From the NCBI GenBank assembly GCA_911728435.2, contig OU452199.1, forward strand, positions 38,203,253 through 38,267,252: a stretch of 64,000 nt of DNA, in the 5' to 3' direction. This document shows, one piece after another, positions 56,201 through 64,000 of this stretch (position 1 is the first letter of the stretch; each line of letters starts with the position of its first letter). Position numbers and translations under genes: made by a program. Origin of the DNA: Apoderus coryli. Lineage: Eukaryota > Arthropoda > Insecta > Coleoptera > Attelabidae. Under the pieces are notes generated by a model. That model searched no databases. It was given only the letters and a program-made list of their open reading frames with translations, and was not told where the DNA came from.

Positions 56201-58929
56201 CTTCCATACCAGATCGAAACAATGCGGTGTCTATTGTGCTGCACCTATAGTACACCAAGAACAGCGCGAGGTTAGTATCAATCTGTTTGGTTTTGAAATC
56301 CATAACATTAACCTTAACTGCACCTGCATTATGACAAGGTGCGCCATCTTGTTGGAAGTAACTGTATCTGAATAAAGCCAACGGAAAGTAGCTCAGAAAG
56401 ACAATCATCCAAAATTTCTTTGGTGAGTTAAGTTACCGTCAAAAATGCGGTATCTAATCTTCCTTTAAAAACGAAACAAGATAATATATGACAACACGAT
56501 GTTTTTAGCGACATCTAGTGTGAGCAGGCAATATGCCCAGTGAACGAAGAGTTTGTACTAGCGCGAGAGATGAATGACAACAAGATGTTTTTGGCGACAT
56601 CTAGAGTGAGCCGACTAGACACGCCCAAATTCCCTGGCGGGAGGCTTTATTTATGTTTTCACCAGACGGGCCGTTTCGTTTATCCATAACTCATCAGTGG
56701 TGATCGGCAGGCAGTGTGATTCAAATTTCCAAGAAATCATACTGCCAGCCGATATCCACTGATGAAGCGGCCCGCCTGACAACGTTCGCGAAAGTCTCTA
56801 TCTTTCAAAATAAGCGAGATATCCCGTAAGGGCAGCTTTACATTTTTGAAGATATTCTCCTCTAATTTTCAAAATAAACTGTTCCGCAGAATGAGTTTTC
56901 TTTGTTAATAGGTTTTCAAGTCTTTGAAGTTAATAACTTAATAAATATTTTAGGTTTGTATGCAAACAGTAACAGGTCAGACAACAAATTGCAAGAATCA
57001 AATATTGTATATACCGCAACCACAACCGAAATGTGCTTATCAATCCACATGGCCTTACGTTAGTTGTGGCATACCAAGTCAAGCACCAGCTTCATGCGAA
57101 GGATGTTACACACATTATGTTCAACCTGATTCGAAGGTATATTAGTTATCAGATTTTTAAAAGCATTTACATGATGCTATCCAACGAAGATTCGATGGAT
57201 CGACCCCTTTGTATCATTTCAAAGTATCGTACTTAAAGTATGCTCAGTACCTCTTAGAAGTTGTACTTGACCACCGCGGAAGAACGCTTCGCTATTGTAT
57301 GTAGAAATGAGAAGATGTAGAACCACATATTCTCATTTAAGTACTATACTTTGAGTTAGCACTATACATAGACAAAAGGGTGCTCATCTGCATCTTTAAA
57401 AAATATTATCTAAAAAATGTCGAAATTTTATTTTAGAGCTATCAAAACTGTCCAGCTCAATGTTTCGACGGCGGTTTTGGAATGGGACCATATTATAGAC
57501 ATGGCCCGTTCTATCAACAATCATATTCAGCTGTTCCACCCTGTGGGTATATGCCGGGTGGGTGTGGGGGTTATGGATCATTTGGTGGATTTGGAGGGTA
57601 AGAAAATACATTTTAAAAAGGCCGTAAATGTCTACCAAGCTTGGAATCTTTTAGATATGGTGGAGGCTACGGTGGATTTGCGCCACAAATGGGTATGCCG
57701 CCGTTTGTTCCCCCACCTGATGTAAATCCGTATGGATACCCTATAGGAGGACCGCAAGCCCCAATCCAGCAAATCCCAATCGTTCCTTTCTGGCCACAAG
57801 AGAATAATACTGAATTGATTGATTTGGAAAAAATCGGAAATAATAGTGCATCTGCAGCAAGTAAGTAAATATGTTTTATATGCAATACACAACACTATTT
57901 TGAAAGAATTAACAACACCAATACATACTCCAAGACATGCACACAGAGGCGTCCATAAAGTCAACTACCGAGTAGAAACGCTTTGACAACAAATATCTTA
58001 AGATATTTTTGAAAATGCTTTCACCAGACAGGTCGTTTCGTTGATCCACAACTCATGATTGGTGATCGGCAGGCAATGTGACTCAAATTTCCAAAGAGCT
58101 TATACAAGCCCGAGATACCGATTGATAACAAGATGTATATGGCGACATCTAGTGTAAGCCAATATATTTGTTATCAAATATCTTTTTTTGAATTTATCCA
58201 AGTTATGTGCCTTAATGGACTCCGGCAGTATGTTATACATCCCGCTGTTCATAGCAGAAATATTAATTCGTTGTCTCTGCGGTCGTATATTATCACCACT
58301 TCTAGTTGGATAGTCGTGGAAATCCGAGTTTTTGGAGAACCGGTGTAAAGTGGCATGTATCTGTAATAACTTCAGATAAATTAAAATTGTATAGAGTAGC
58401 ATGATGCCAAACTCTTTAAATAGAGGTTGATAATGCTGGATAGATTCCACACCAGCCAACACCACCACCGCCCTTTTCTGCCATCGAAATGCTGCAATAG
58501 CGGACGCACAATTTCCCTACAAAACATTCAATAATGAGCCCCTGTCCAGGCATTAAGCAAGTCTGCGCATCACATACAGATTGACGGATAATTTTTTGTT
58601 TAATGTCTCAATGTGCTGCGCCCAAATTCCCACAGGCAACTCGAGCATTTGCCGTAAATATATTAATAAGTTCAACAACTTAGTGCTCAACCATCTAAAC
58701 AGAATAAACTAGTCAGGAACTGAATCTATACTTATTTCTTATTTCAGACATCTTCAATCCCGTCATAAATATGATGCCAATGCCATATCCATACTATCCT
58801 GCGAATTTTGCTCCACCAAAAGAAGTTGAAATTGAGGTGGCGGTCGATCAAAATACAGATATGCCTGATTTTAGACCCAGAGAAACTCCATTTACTGAAC
58901 TGCCAGAAATTGAACCTTTTAAGGAGTAG
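38261..58929 (+). CDS. Secreted cysteine-rich protein, six exons recognised, function unknown
   Basis: Exons are 38261-38528, 54976-55392, 56954-57136, 57437-57597, 57655-57860 and 58748-58929. The start ATG directly follows a TTGCAG acceptor. Residues 1-19 form a signal peptide ([14 protein letters not shown]). RKKR at 52-55 is a possible furin site. Exon 1 ends and exon 2 begins with Cys-dense segments ([20 protein letters not shown]), then an Asn-rich linker. Next comes a Tyr/Pro/Cys part ([28 protein letters not shown]), a Gly/Tyr/Pro-rich part ([22 protein letters not shown]) and an acidic tail (ELPEIEPF). It resembles uncharacterised insect Cys-rich extracellular proteins; I assign no function. 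The 54976 exon ends in phase 1 but the 56954 exon is open only in phase 0. A small exon is therefore missing, lost or unrecognised. Intron 1 is 16.4 kb. Confidence 0.75.
39116..40712 (+). pseudogene. LINE reverse transcriptase, nearly full RT domain, three frames
   Basis: The blocks in order are [76 protein letters not shown], then [28 protein letters not shown], then [26 protein letters not shown] and [12 protein letters not shown]. The catalytic FADD is intact. A one-base loss near 39705 separates AFDRI from ILMRKF. A deletion near 39895 joins FIN directly to LMFADD. It is therefore a young but dead jockey/CR1-like element, in the sense orientation within intron 1 of the cysteine-rich gene. 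Confidence 0.8.
41120..41392. mobile_element. Fold-back repeat, about 100-bp arms
   Basis: Left-arm words are TTTAATCCATGTCATACATG, CAAGACTAGACCAGTCCCAT and AGTGGCGAACAAT. They are mirrored on the right by ATGGGACTGGTCTAGTCTTG and CATGGATTAATG, ending in AAATTTATTTCGTGGA. The terminal word links it to 9980-10091. The spacer is about 60 bp. Confidence 0.7.
41857..45823 (+). pseudogene. P-element-type (THAP9-like) transposase, two frameshifts
   Basis: Exon 1 is 41857-41998 and exon 2 begins at 43294 (phase 1). Together they encode a full THAP zinc finger: C13, C18, [17 protein letters not shown], then RVCSVHF (C-x2-H) and YFAVP. A coiled-coil-like segment ([19 protein letters not shown]) follows, then the P-type catalytic region. 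Candidate catalytic acids are in LIFDEIS (~44118), VVCDQGKNN (~44390) and [12 protein letters not shown] (~45075). The C-terminal part runs to 45823. A frameshift near 44487 breaks [12 protein letters not shown]. Another near 45170, in an AAAA run, breaks [16 protein letters not shown]. Otherwise no stops are seen. It could be a recently dead transposon, a domesticated copy, or an intact gene with two sequencing indels. Confidence 0.8.
42790..43140. repeat. Inverted repeat inside the P-type transposase intron
   Basis: GAAATATCAAATATCGAGAG with CGTTATAG (42825-42855) is mirrored by ATAACGCTCTCGATCTTTGA with TATTTCTA (43094-43123). CACCCTGTATATTA and TTACAGGGTGTG form another inverted pair at about 42787 and 43053. 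This is a small fold-back insertion. Confidence 0.55.
45998..46130 (-). mobile_element. tRNA-derived SINE, copy D (headless)
   Basis: The body words ATATATGACCCGCGTAACGA, CCAATAAACTAACCTAACAA and TTTATTCAAAAATTAGAAA match copies A-C. The tRNA head is absent. Confidence 0.6.
46131..47290. other. Unassigned stretch with a minus-strand open frame
   Basis: On the minus strand, frames 46864-47073 ([10 protein letters not shown] start) and, shifted, 46623-46940 are open. They show [20 protein letters not shown] but no domain I recognise. A palindrome ATCAAAGATTAATCTTTGAT lies at about 47167-47186. I do not call a gene. Confidence 0.35.
47291..47515 (-). mobile_element. tRNA-derived SINE, copy C
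   Basis: It shares CAGTTGTGTCGCCCCAAAAC, TGACCTGCGTAACGAAACAG and CCAATAAACTAATGTAACAA with the other copies. The head keeps the B box (GGGACTCGAACCC on +) but is cut just after it, so the anticodon arm is lost. Confidence 0.65.
48222..48330 (-). pseudogene. Transposase C-terminal relic (mariner/IS630-like)
   Basis: The minus strand reads [20 protein letters not shown], then [17 protein letters not shown] and a stop. The pattern R.SF.RRL..C....G.HFEHLL-stop is the conserved end of many insect DDE_3/mariner-like transposases. It is a different copy from the one at 6297-6362. The upstream catalytic part is not recognisable. Confidence 0.55.
48860..49141. repeat. TTGGAAATTT hairpin repeat, full inverted copy
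   Basis: It opens TAAGTTATGTTGGAAATTTG and closes AAATTTCCAACATAACTTA. Inside, ACCATGCTTTCACCAGACGG and its mirror CGCCTGATGAAAGTGTGGTA flank GATTCACAATTCATC/GTTGTGGATC. It is the most complete of the five copies in this window. The flank GTCAGGGAATATCTTGTG resembles that of the 25190 copy. Confidence 0.7.
49867..50622. mobile_element. Decayed fold-back element
   Basis: CAGTTTTTAAGGATCAATCT and GAAGCAG..CTTGTTAAAACAT at the left are mirrored by AACAAGTTGAATCTGCTG and TTGATCCTTAAAACTGAAT at the right. The interior is AT-rich with CACCCTGTTGG and no coding frame. The frames at 49423-49754 on both strands to its left are part of similar repeat DNA. Confidence 0.5.
50714..50749. repeat. Perfect 36-bp palindrome
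   Basis: TTAAATGACTAAAATAAT is directly followed by its reverse complement with no spacer. Confidence 0.85.
51119..51296 (+). repeat. LINE-like 3' tail ending in (TTA)n
   Basis: TTGTAATTGGCTTCGCTGTT, GGACAATAAATCC and a TATTATTATTATTATTATT run look like a LINE 3' UTR and tail. The first 38 bp, CTGACTATCTATTGTGTAGA and following, are the reverse complement of the bases just after the LINE ORF at 40712-40751. Confidence 0.5.
51436..54020 (-). CDS. Calmodulin-like EF-hand protein, complete, 3 exons, 202 aa, nested gene
   Basis: Exons on the minus strand are 54020-53784, 51872-51734 and 51668-51436. All have GT-AG borders and agreeing phases. An N-terminal extension of about 40 polar residues ([16 protein letters not shown]) precedes four EF hands with loops [36 protein letters not shown] and [13 protein letters not shown] basic tail (DKKNNKKQI) follows. 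Loops 1 and 2 are canonical. Loop 3 has Lys at position 5 and Asp at 12, and loop 4 has Asp at 12, so calcium binding in the C-lobe may be weaker. It is a calcium-sensor-type protein; the partner is unknown. The gene lies entirely within intron 1 of the cysteine-rich gene, on the opposite strand. Its own 1.9 kb first intron hosts a LINE fragment. Confidence 0.9.
52260..53254 (+). pseudogene. LINE fragment with RNase H domain (I/R1-like)
   Basis: The RNase H domain is visible in two frames: [16 protein letters not shown] (first Asp), [14 protein letters not shown] (Glu), [17 protein letters not shown] (Asp), then [26 protein letters not shown] (last Asp). The C-terminal zinc-knuckle region [20 protein letters not shown] follows, then [12 protein letters not shown]. 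All four RNase H acids are present. Frameshifts occur near 52725 and 52960. RT and endonuclease parts are absent. It is antisense to the EF-hand gene in which it sits. Confidence 0.8.
54165..54760. repeat. LINE scrap and a duplicated 25-bp word
   Basis: On the minus strand 54165-54215 reads [16 protein letters not shown], a short piece of an RT block. TCTTGAAAATATGCCGAGAA occurs twice, at about 54273 and 54562, in the same orientation, indicating a local duplication of about 290 bp spacing. The frame at 54452-54655 has no recognisable domain. Confidence 0.4.
55700..55970 (-). pseudogene. mariner transposase N-terminal relic
   Basis: The minus strand reads [19 protein letters not shown], then in another frame [40 protein letters not shown] and [21 protein letters not shown]. 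This is the tandem HTH region of mariner-family transposases (WYKRFK, D.GIS...V..IL...L.M..V..K..P..L). Frameshifts are present. It sits in the intron after the 54976-55392 exon. Confidence 0.6.
56283..56363 (-). pseudogene. Tc1-like transposase scrap
   Basis: The minus strand reads [17 protein letters not shown], matching the FQQDNAP.HTA..V catalytic-Asp block of Tc1-type transposases. Flanking residues are not recognisable. Confidence 0.5.
56510..56770. repeat. TTGGAAATTT-family repeat copy
   Basis: The stretch contains GCGACATCTAGTGTGAGCAG twice in variant form, CCCTGGCGGGAGGCTTTATT, TTTCACCAGACGGGCCGTTT and GTGATCGGCAGGCAGTGTGA. These are the component words of the copies at 25190 and 48860, with a short hairpin at 56650-56775. 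Confidence 0.6.
58010..58160. repeat. TTGGAAATTT-family repeat fragment
   Basis: TTTCACCAGACAGGTCGTTT, GATCCACAACTCATGATTGG, GTGATCGGCAGGCAATGTGA and GCGACATCTAGTGTAAGCC follow the same order as the other copies. Confidence 0.6.
58160..58470 (-). pseudogene. LINE ORF2 C-terminal remnant
   Basis: The minus strand reads [23 protein letters not shown]-type [20 protein letters not shown], then [20 protein letters not shown]. The order (Y.TR...., KI/MYN.LP..I.....FKK.L) is the jockey/CR1 C-terminus. It lies in the last intron of the cysteine-rich gene. Confidence 0.55.
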
Positions 58930-59193
58930 TTAAGATTAAGTCTTAGATTAAGTATAACAAAAATATTAAATTATTTTAAAAATCGGTGTTCAAATGTTAC
59001 ATTTATAATTAAATTTTATTTATTAGAGGCGCGGCTCATGATGCAATTTTTTCATCATAAAACCTTTTTCCTGTTTAGTTAGTCGATATACCAGATTCAA
59101 ATTTACCAAGAAAGGTACAAAATTATGGCAACAATATATTCAATCTTAATATTTTAATAAATTAATAACTGTATATTATTATTTTCAATAAAA

Positions 59194-62100
59194 TTAGAAA
59201 CCTCTGACGGATTTAATTGCGTTTGTCTCTTCCTGAGAGGACATCCTTTCATAATGACTGAACTCCATTGTAAAGCTGGCTGTACCCGATGTCAATATTC
59301 TCAAGTATGTTGAATATCCCATTAGTTCCGAGAGTGGCGTTTCTATCACCGCTATCTAAAAAGAGTTAGTCATAAGTTTTCAATTTATTTACAAAATTAA
59401 AAAATATCTACGAATATTTTATATGAGAAACTAAATATATACGCGAGGTCAGGCTATTGAATAGCGAAATTGCTACTTCTACAGACAGAGATGTATCGTG
59501 AAGCAGGTCTGCGAGTTTAAGCGTTTCCGATATGGCCAAGAAGTTTACAAGCCGCTGTTGACTTTTCAACCGGCCAATCTACGTGCGCTTTAAAGCGCGG
59601 GAAATTTAAAAATAAATGAATTAGAACGAGCACATAATGCGGAAGATTTTATGAAAAGTAAAAGGTGATAGTTATTACAAGCTTCCAGAGTGTAACAATT
59701 ATGTATGGCTAAACCCAGCTCAATTTACTGTTACAGGTTTAGATTTTGTTTTGATAAATGCAAAATACAATAGTATATTGTTTTATAAGCTGAAAACCTG
59801 GGACTTTGTTTGCGGCGTCTGTTGTTTGATACAGCAATTACAGACGAAGCAAATAAGGTGTTTTAGCCCAACAAAACATTTCTTCTTCGTGTTTACTATG
59901 ACGTATGGTTGATTGTTGTAATGGTTTCAAGTTTCGACAATGTTTTACTGCTAATTAAGACTATACTGTGTGATCGAAATTAACGGAGATAGCTATTGAG
60001 TAAAATATACGTGATCAACCTGTACAGTTGTACACAACGTTTAAAATTATTATTAAATTTTGTATTAAACTTACTTTGGATTTACCACGCATGGCAACAC
60101 TATGCATACGACCTCTTCGTCTTGTCAAATCCGATAAAACACCTGATAGATGCTCTTCTGGACACACAATTTCTAAACGCATTATTGGCTCCAATATCAC
60201 AGTCTCTGAAGTTCTTAATAACTGTTTCATCCCGAAAAATTTAGAAATTAAAAAAATTACTAGATAACAACAAAAACCTTACTTTTTGAATTAGCTGAGT
60301 GACAGCCGCCGAAATAATTGTTGTTGAGGTCCCTCGTCCAACTTCCAACCAATGTAACATTATATTACAGTTTATAACCTTGAAAATATTAAAGATATAT
60401 TGTCGTTATACTCTAAATCAAAAAACAATAATAGTTCATTTATTTGTAGTCTATGATACAATACGTAATTAAAAAAAACGCTATACTTCTTGCAGGGGAT
60501 AAAAACGCTAAAATAACATACTACAAAATGGGTTAAAAGAAGTTTGATGCCAAAAATAAAATAAAACTTTTATATCGAATAAAAAACACACGGAACCTTT
60601 ACATCCCGAATTAGAGATCCCGTTGCGTCAAGTTAGTACTAGTAACCACAAATACGTCTCAATAAATCAAGTAATTGTACAAACTTGAGAAATCCCTCGC
60701 TGCAGTATAAAACGGACGTAAAAATCTCGTGTCTTTAATACACAGATATCCTATAAAATATAACGACAGAATATATGAAGCATCCGGTAGATTTGTGTAT
60801 AGCCAACGATGACAGTAATATTCTGTAACAAGTGAGGAATGTGGCATATTCTGAACGAGTGGAAATTGGTCACCCGAGCCGATAGGCGAGGGTGACGGTC
60901 CACGAGTTCAGAATAGCTGATTCCTCACGAGTTACAGACTATACTTTTTCTGCGACTGCAACTGAATTACCTAATCTCAGGCGAGGTACAAATTAGCTTT
61001 TCTTCGCTAGACATTGTATTGAAAAAGTTCTATATCAATTTATATAGGTAGGTACTTTTAAAACTTCAAAACCGAGATAATATAATTAATAACTTACCTC
61101 AATGTGTATAAGTAGATATCTGATAAATGATATAAATAAAGAATTTCAAATTATGACATATATGTCAAACAAATTCCACAATTTTTCCTTCTGTCAAAAC
61201 TTAAATGTAAACACTTAAAAAAATTTCAATAAGATATTATATTGAACAGTGAAACAGTTGTTATATAGAATTTAAATATATCTGACCCATTTCTAGAGAT
61301 ACGAATAATTATTAATTACGCTAAAACACCGCTGTGGAATTATAAATTCCGCTAAAGTTATAGGCAACCCTTAATACGTCATTCTGTAACACTATTACGG
61401 AATATTCAATATTCTGTAACAGTTATTGACAGCAGAATACCTATATTCTAAAACAGTCGTAGAAAAACGTGCTTTTTGATAGGTACTTTGTTTCTTTCAT
61501 ATTATTTTTTATCGCGTATACAGTGTGTAATTGTCGAAGATTAGATTTGGTTATGGCCACAAGCAGATGACAACGAAAGTGACGTCGATGATGCATCGAG
61601 CGATAATGATATGAACCATCTAAGTCGACTTCCTACGCTTAACCACGGAAAGGGAGATCGAAAAAATCCCAATAAGTATAGTCATGTTATCATCTTATAA
61701 ATCCCGTAAATTTAAACCCCGTTTTAGTTTTATTACTTTTAAGTTTCGTCTTGTCTACAAAATATTCAGCAGCCCTCCTCTCCCCTTATATATAATTGTA
61801 AGGTGCAGAATTTATAGTAATAAGTGTTGGTTAGGGTTAAAATTAAATATCAGTTATACTGCCTTTTTGACCCTTTTTGTAGTTCGGTCATTTAAGACTT
61901 ACATAGATTTATTTATTTTGTTAATAATTTACTTTGAGTTGAAATTGTATATTTATTTAAGTATATGGAATGAGCTACAAATAAAATATATTATTATGAT
62001 TATATGTTCGGTGCTTGTACTGCATATTATTGACCCTATCGACATTATTATATATTCTGTTTACCTGAGAACTAATTTTTGGTCCGGTAGCTAACCCCAC

Positions 62101-64000
62101 AGTAACACCTTGCCTTACAGCCTGCATATGCTTTGGATATATAGCAGCAATCAGACTAGCATTTTCCGGTGATTTATCGAACTTCAAAATATCTTTTGAG
62201 TCAACTGAACTATCAGTTGGTAACACTGATAAAGTCACGGTAACTGATTGCATACTGTTACCAATCTTTGTTTCCAGTTTTAAAGTATCCGTTACTCTTG
62301 TTAACGGTGATTCACGGTATGCAATTTGTAATGGACCCAAATCGGCTTCTATTTTGTACTCTTTTAGTATTCTATCACGAATTATGTCTAAGTGTAGCTC
62401 ACCCATACCTTAAAAATGTTTTTTTTTATATATTATACAAAAGTTATAAACTAAATTTTTGTAATTGTATACCAGCTAGCACTGTTTGTCCAGTCTCTTC
62501 ATTATATGTAACCCGTAAACTAGGATCTTCCCGCTGCAACTCAATTAAAGCTTGTTCTAAAGGTGCCTGGTAAGCTAAACTTGGTGGTTCTATCGAACAA
62601 AAAAACACTGGTTCAGGAACCTTGGCACCAAATCCAAAAATAAGATTAGAATCATCAAAATTCTCTTCACTTTTACCAGAAAGTTTTAGCATATTCTTCT
62701 TCGCTTTTTGGGCTGAAATTTGCGAATTCGTCACCAAATCTCCAGACATTGTTTTCTGAAGAAAAGTTTGTAAAACTTGTAGGTATACCAATGCTCTAGA
62801 AATTATTATTTTACGTACCTTAAGTCCTGATGCCACAGCAATATTACCATTATCTACTGTTTCTACCTCTTTAAAATCATCAGCATATGCCACATATAAT
62901 TTACCCACTTGCTCAGACTGATCTTGTTGTATACTGTAGATCTTTTGGTTTCTTTTTAAGCTACCATTGTACACTCGCATGAACACCAATGGGCCTTTCT
63001 GTTTATCGTGAATTACCTTAAACGCTCGTGCACATAAACTTTGATCAAAGCTTTTGCCAAATTCTCTAGATGTGTCAACGGGAGATGGCAGGTATAGTAT
63101 GACTGCATCCATGAGAGATTGAACACCGATATTTTTATAGGAACTACCCAAAACAACGGGAACTATTTGCTAAAATGGAGGATAAGGCCAATTAAACGAT
63201 TTCAAACAGTATCGCCATTTGGACAGAGAAAGAACTCAATAAATACTTAATTCACAAATATTATCTCTTTTTAACATAAAAGCCATTGCCAAATTTAGAT
63301 TTCATTCTCGCAGTGGCTTTTATTATTAATCCGAAAGGATTATTTTTAATGACGAACGACATACCCAAATAATGAGCTTTGACCTCAGTATACAAATGAA
63401 CTTCCATCCATATATTATATTGACATTCAGCCTTCAATATTGCTACTCGTTAATGAAGCCTGTATTTGGAATTTAAACACTATACGAAGATAAAAGTAAC
63501 TTCAACTAACCTTGTTTATTGTACATTTTCTTAGGATACTGACAATATCATTTGAAGAAATATTATCAAATGATTCAGACGTAATAACTTTTTCAGCTAA
63601 TTTATCATCCAAATCTGTTAATTTTTCTATAATTTTATAGCGATGTTTATTTGTGGTCTCCAAGTATTTTGCAAGTTTGCTGTTGTTTATCAAACTTTCA
63701 TTTTTAACAGTTTTCTCTTTACCGTTCCCGAAATTCATAAATTCCATGCTTAAAACATCAATAATACCTATAGGAAATTTTACAGGTTCAAAACATAACT
63801 AATTGGTTTTTGTGGAAGGTACTTAGTTTAGTTACTCATGCTTATAGATACAAAACCATAATTTTCATAAATTATTTAATCAATAATATTTCCAGCTTAC
63901 CAATTAATTTTCCATTTTCTCTAACCGGTAATTGCAGCAAAACATATGGTACTTCTAATTTTTTCTCTATTGATTCACAACACATATTTATGTCACTATC
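59194..64000 (-). CDS. GFM2: Ribosome-releasing factor 2, mitochondrial (GFM2/EF-G2mt), 3' part
   Basis: This is a mitochondrial translational GTPase which, with mitochondrial RRF, splits ribosomes for recycling. Exons on the minus strand are 64000(+)-63901, 63767-63511, 63169-62819, 62755-62473, 62408-62065, 60378-60283, 60221-60075 and 59355-59194. All phases agree. The last 579 residues are present; the 5' GTPase core lies beyond the window. Landmarks are [20 protein letters not shown] (G5 area, then YLPSP), [19 protein letters not shown] (domain II), [29 protein letters not shown] and [10 protein letters not shown] (domain III), YRESPL (IV), [28 protein letters not shown] and [10 protein letters not shown] (V). 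The ending ([14 protein letters not shown]) matches the EF-G2mt group. The stop lies 264 bp from the convergent cysteine-rich gene. Confidence 0.93.
60379..62064 (-). other. GFM2 intron, no further gene
   Basis: Apart from the hairpin at 60822-60938 this intron holds only AT-rich sequence. The open frame at 61684-62094 on + is hydrophobic, low in complexity and overlaps GFM2 exon borders. I treat it as chance. Confidence 0.5.
60822..60938. repeat. Hairpin repeat in GFM2 intron
   Basis: TCTGTAACAAGTGAGGAAT and CATATTCTGAACGAGTGG are mirrored by CCACGAGTTCAGAATAGC and ATTCCTCACGAGTTACAGA. The loop is GTCACCCGAGCCGATAGGCGA and flanks, itself partly paired. A related half-copy with TTCTGTAACA words lies near 61380-61450. 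It looks like a small MITE or hairpin element. Confidence 0.7.

Noticed and set aside
61550..61680. Acidic reading ([15 protein letters not shown]...) resembling piggyBac transposase N-termini
   Set aside because: It is very short, acidic low-complexity similarity only, with no catalytic part downstream.
61684..62094. 136-codon hydrophobic frame antisense to GFM2
   Set aside because: It is Leu/Ile/Tyr-rich AT-driven sequence overlapping a confident GFM2 exon, with no motif.

Overview
This window reads as nuclear DNA of an insect, most likely a beetle (the beetle call is an inference). Its genes are split by GT-AG introns, many only 55-80 bp long. The base composition is AT-rich, and the space between exons is packed with decayed transposons. 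Five host protein-coding genes can be reconstructed exon by exon, and the introns stay in phase with one exception.

Layout, left to right. Positions 1-5462 hold no host gene, only repeats. Two tandem carboxylesterase genes lie on the + strand. CE1 (5463-16084, 7 exons, possibly 8) has a 5.6 kb first intron full of fold-back elements. CE2 (18514-25006, 8 exons, 531 aa) is intact. A PIF/Harbinger-like relic lies between them. Positions 25050-34700 hold no host gene, but contain a dead DDE transposase, LINE remnants, a tRNA-like hairpin and tRNA-derived SINEs. CFAP298 (a ciliary dynein-assembly factor, 292 aa, 3 exons) lies on the minus strand at 34733-36274. A secreted cysteine-rich protein gene on the + strand spans 38261-58929. 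Its 16.4 kb first intron contains a jockey/CR1-like LINE, a nearly intact THAP/P-element-type transposase and, on the opposite strand, a complete nested calmodulin-like EF-hand gene (51436-54020, 202 aa). The mitochondrial ribosome-releasing factor GFM2 (EF-G2mt) lies on the minus strand from 59194 and runs off the right edge. It converges on the cysteine-rich gene with only 264 bp between stop codons.

The esterases are the obvious functional pair: tandem paralogues with shared and discordant introns. CE1 departs from the family consensus at the oxyanion hole and the nucleophile elbow. The other genes are not functionally linked. The most distinctive feature is the density and variety of mobile DNA: remnants of at least five transposase types (mariner/Tc1/IS630-like, P, PIF/Harbinger and a piggyBac-type MITE), about ten LINE fragments, a four-copy tRNA-derived SINE, and many long fold-back or perfectly palindromic elements.
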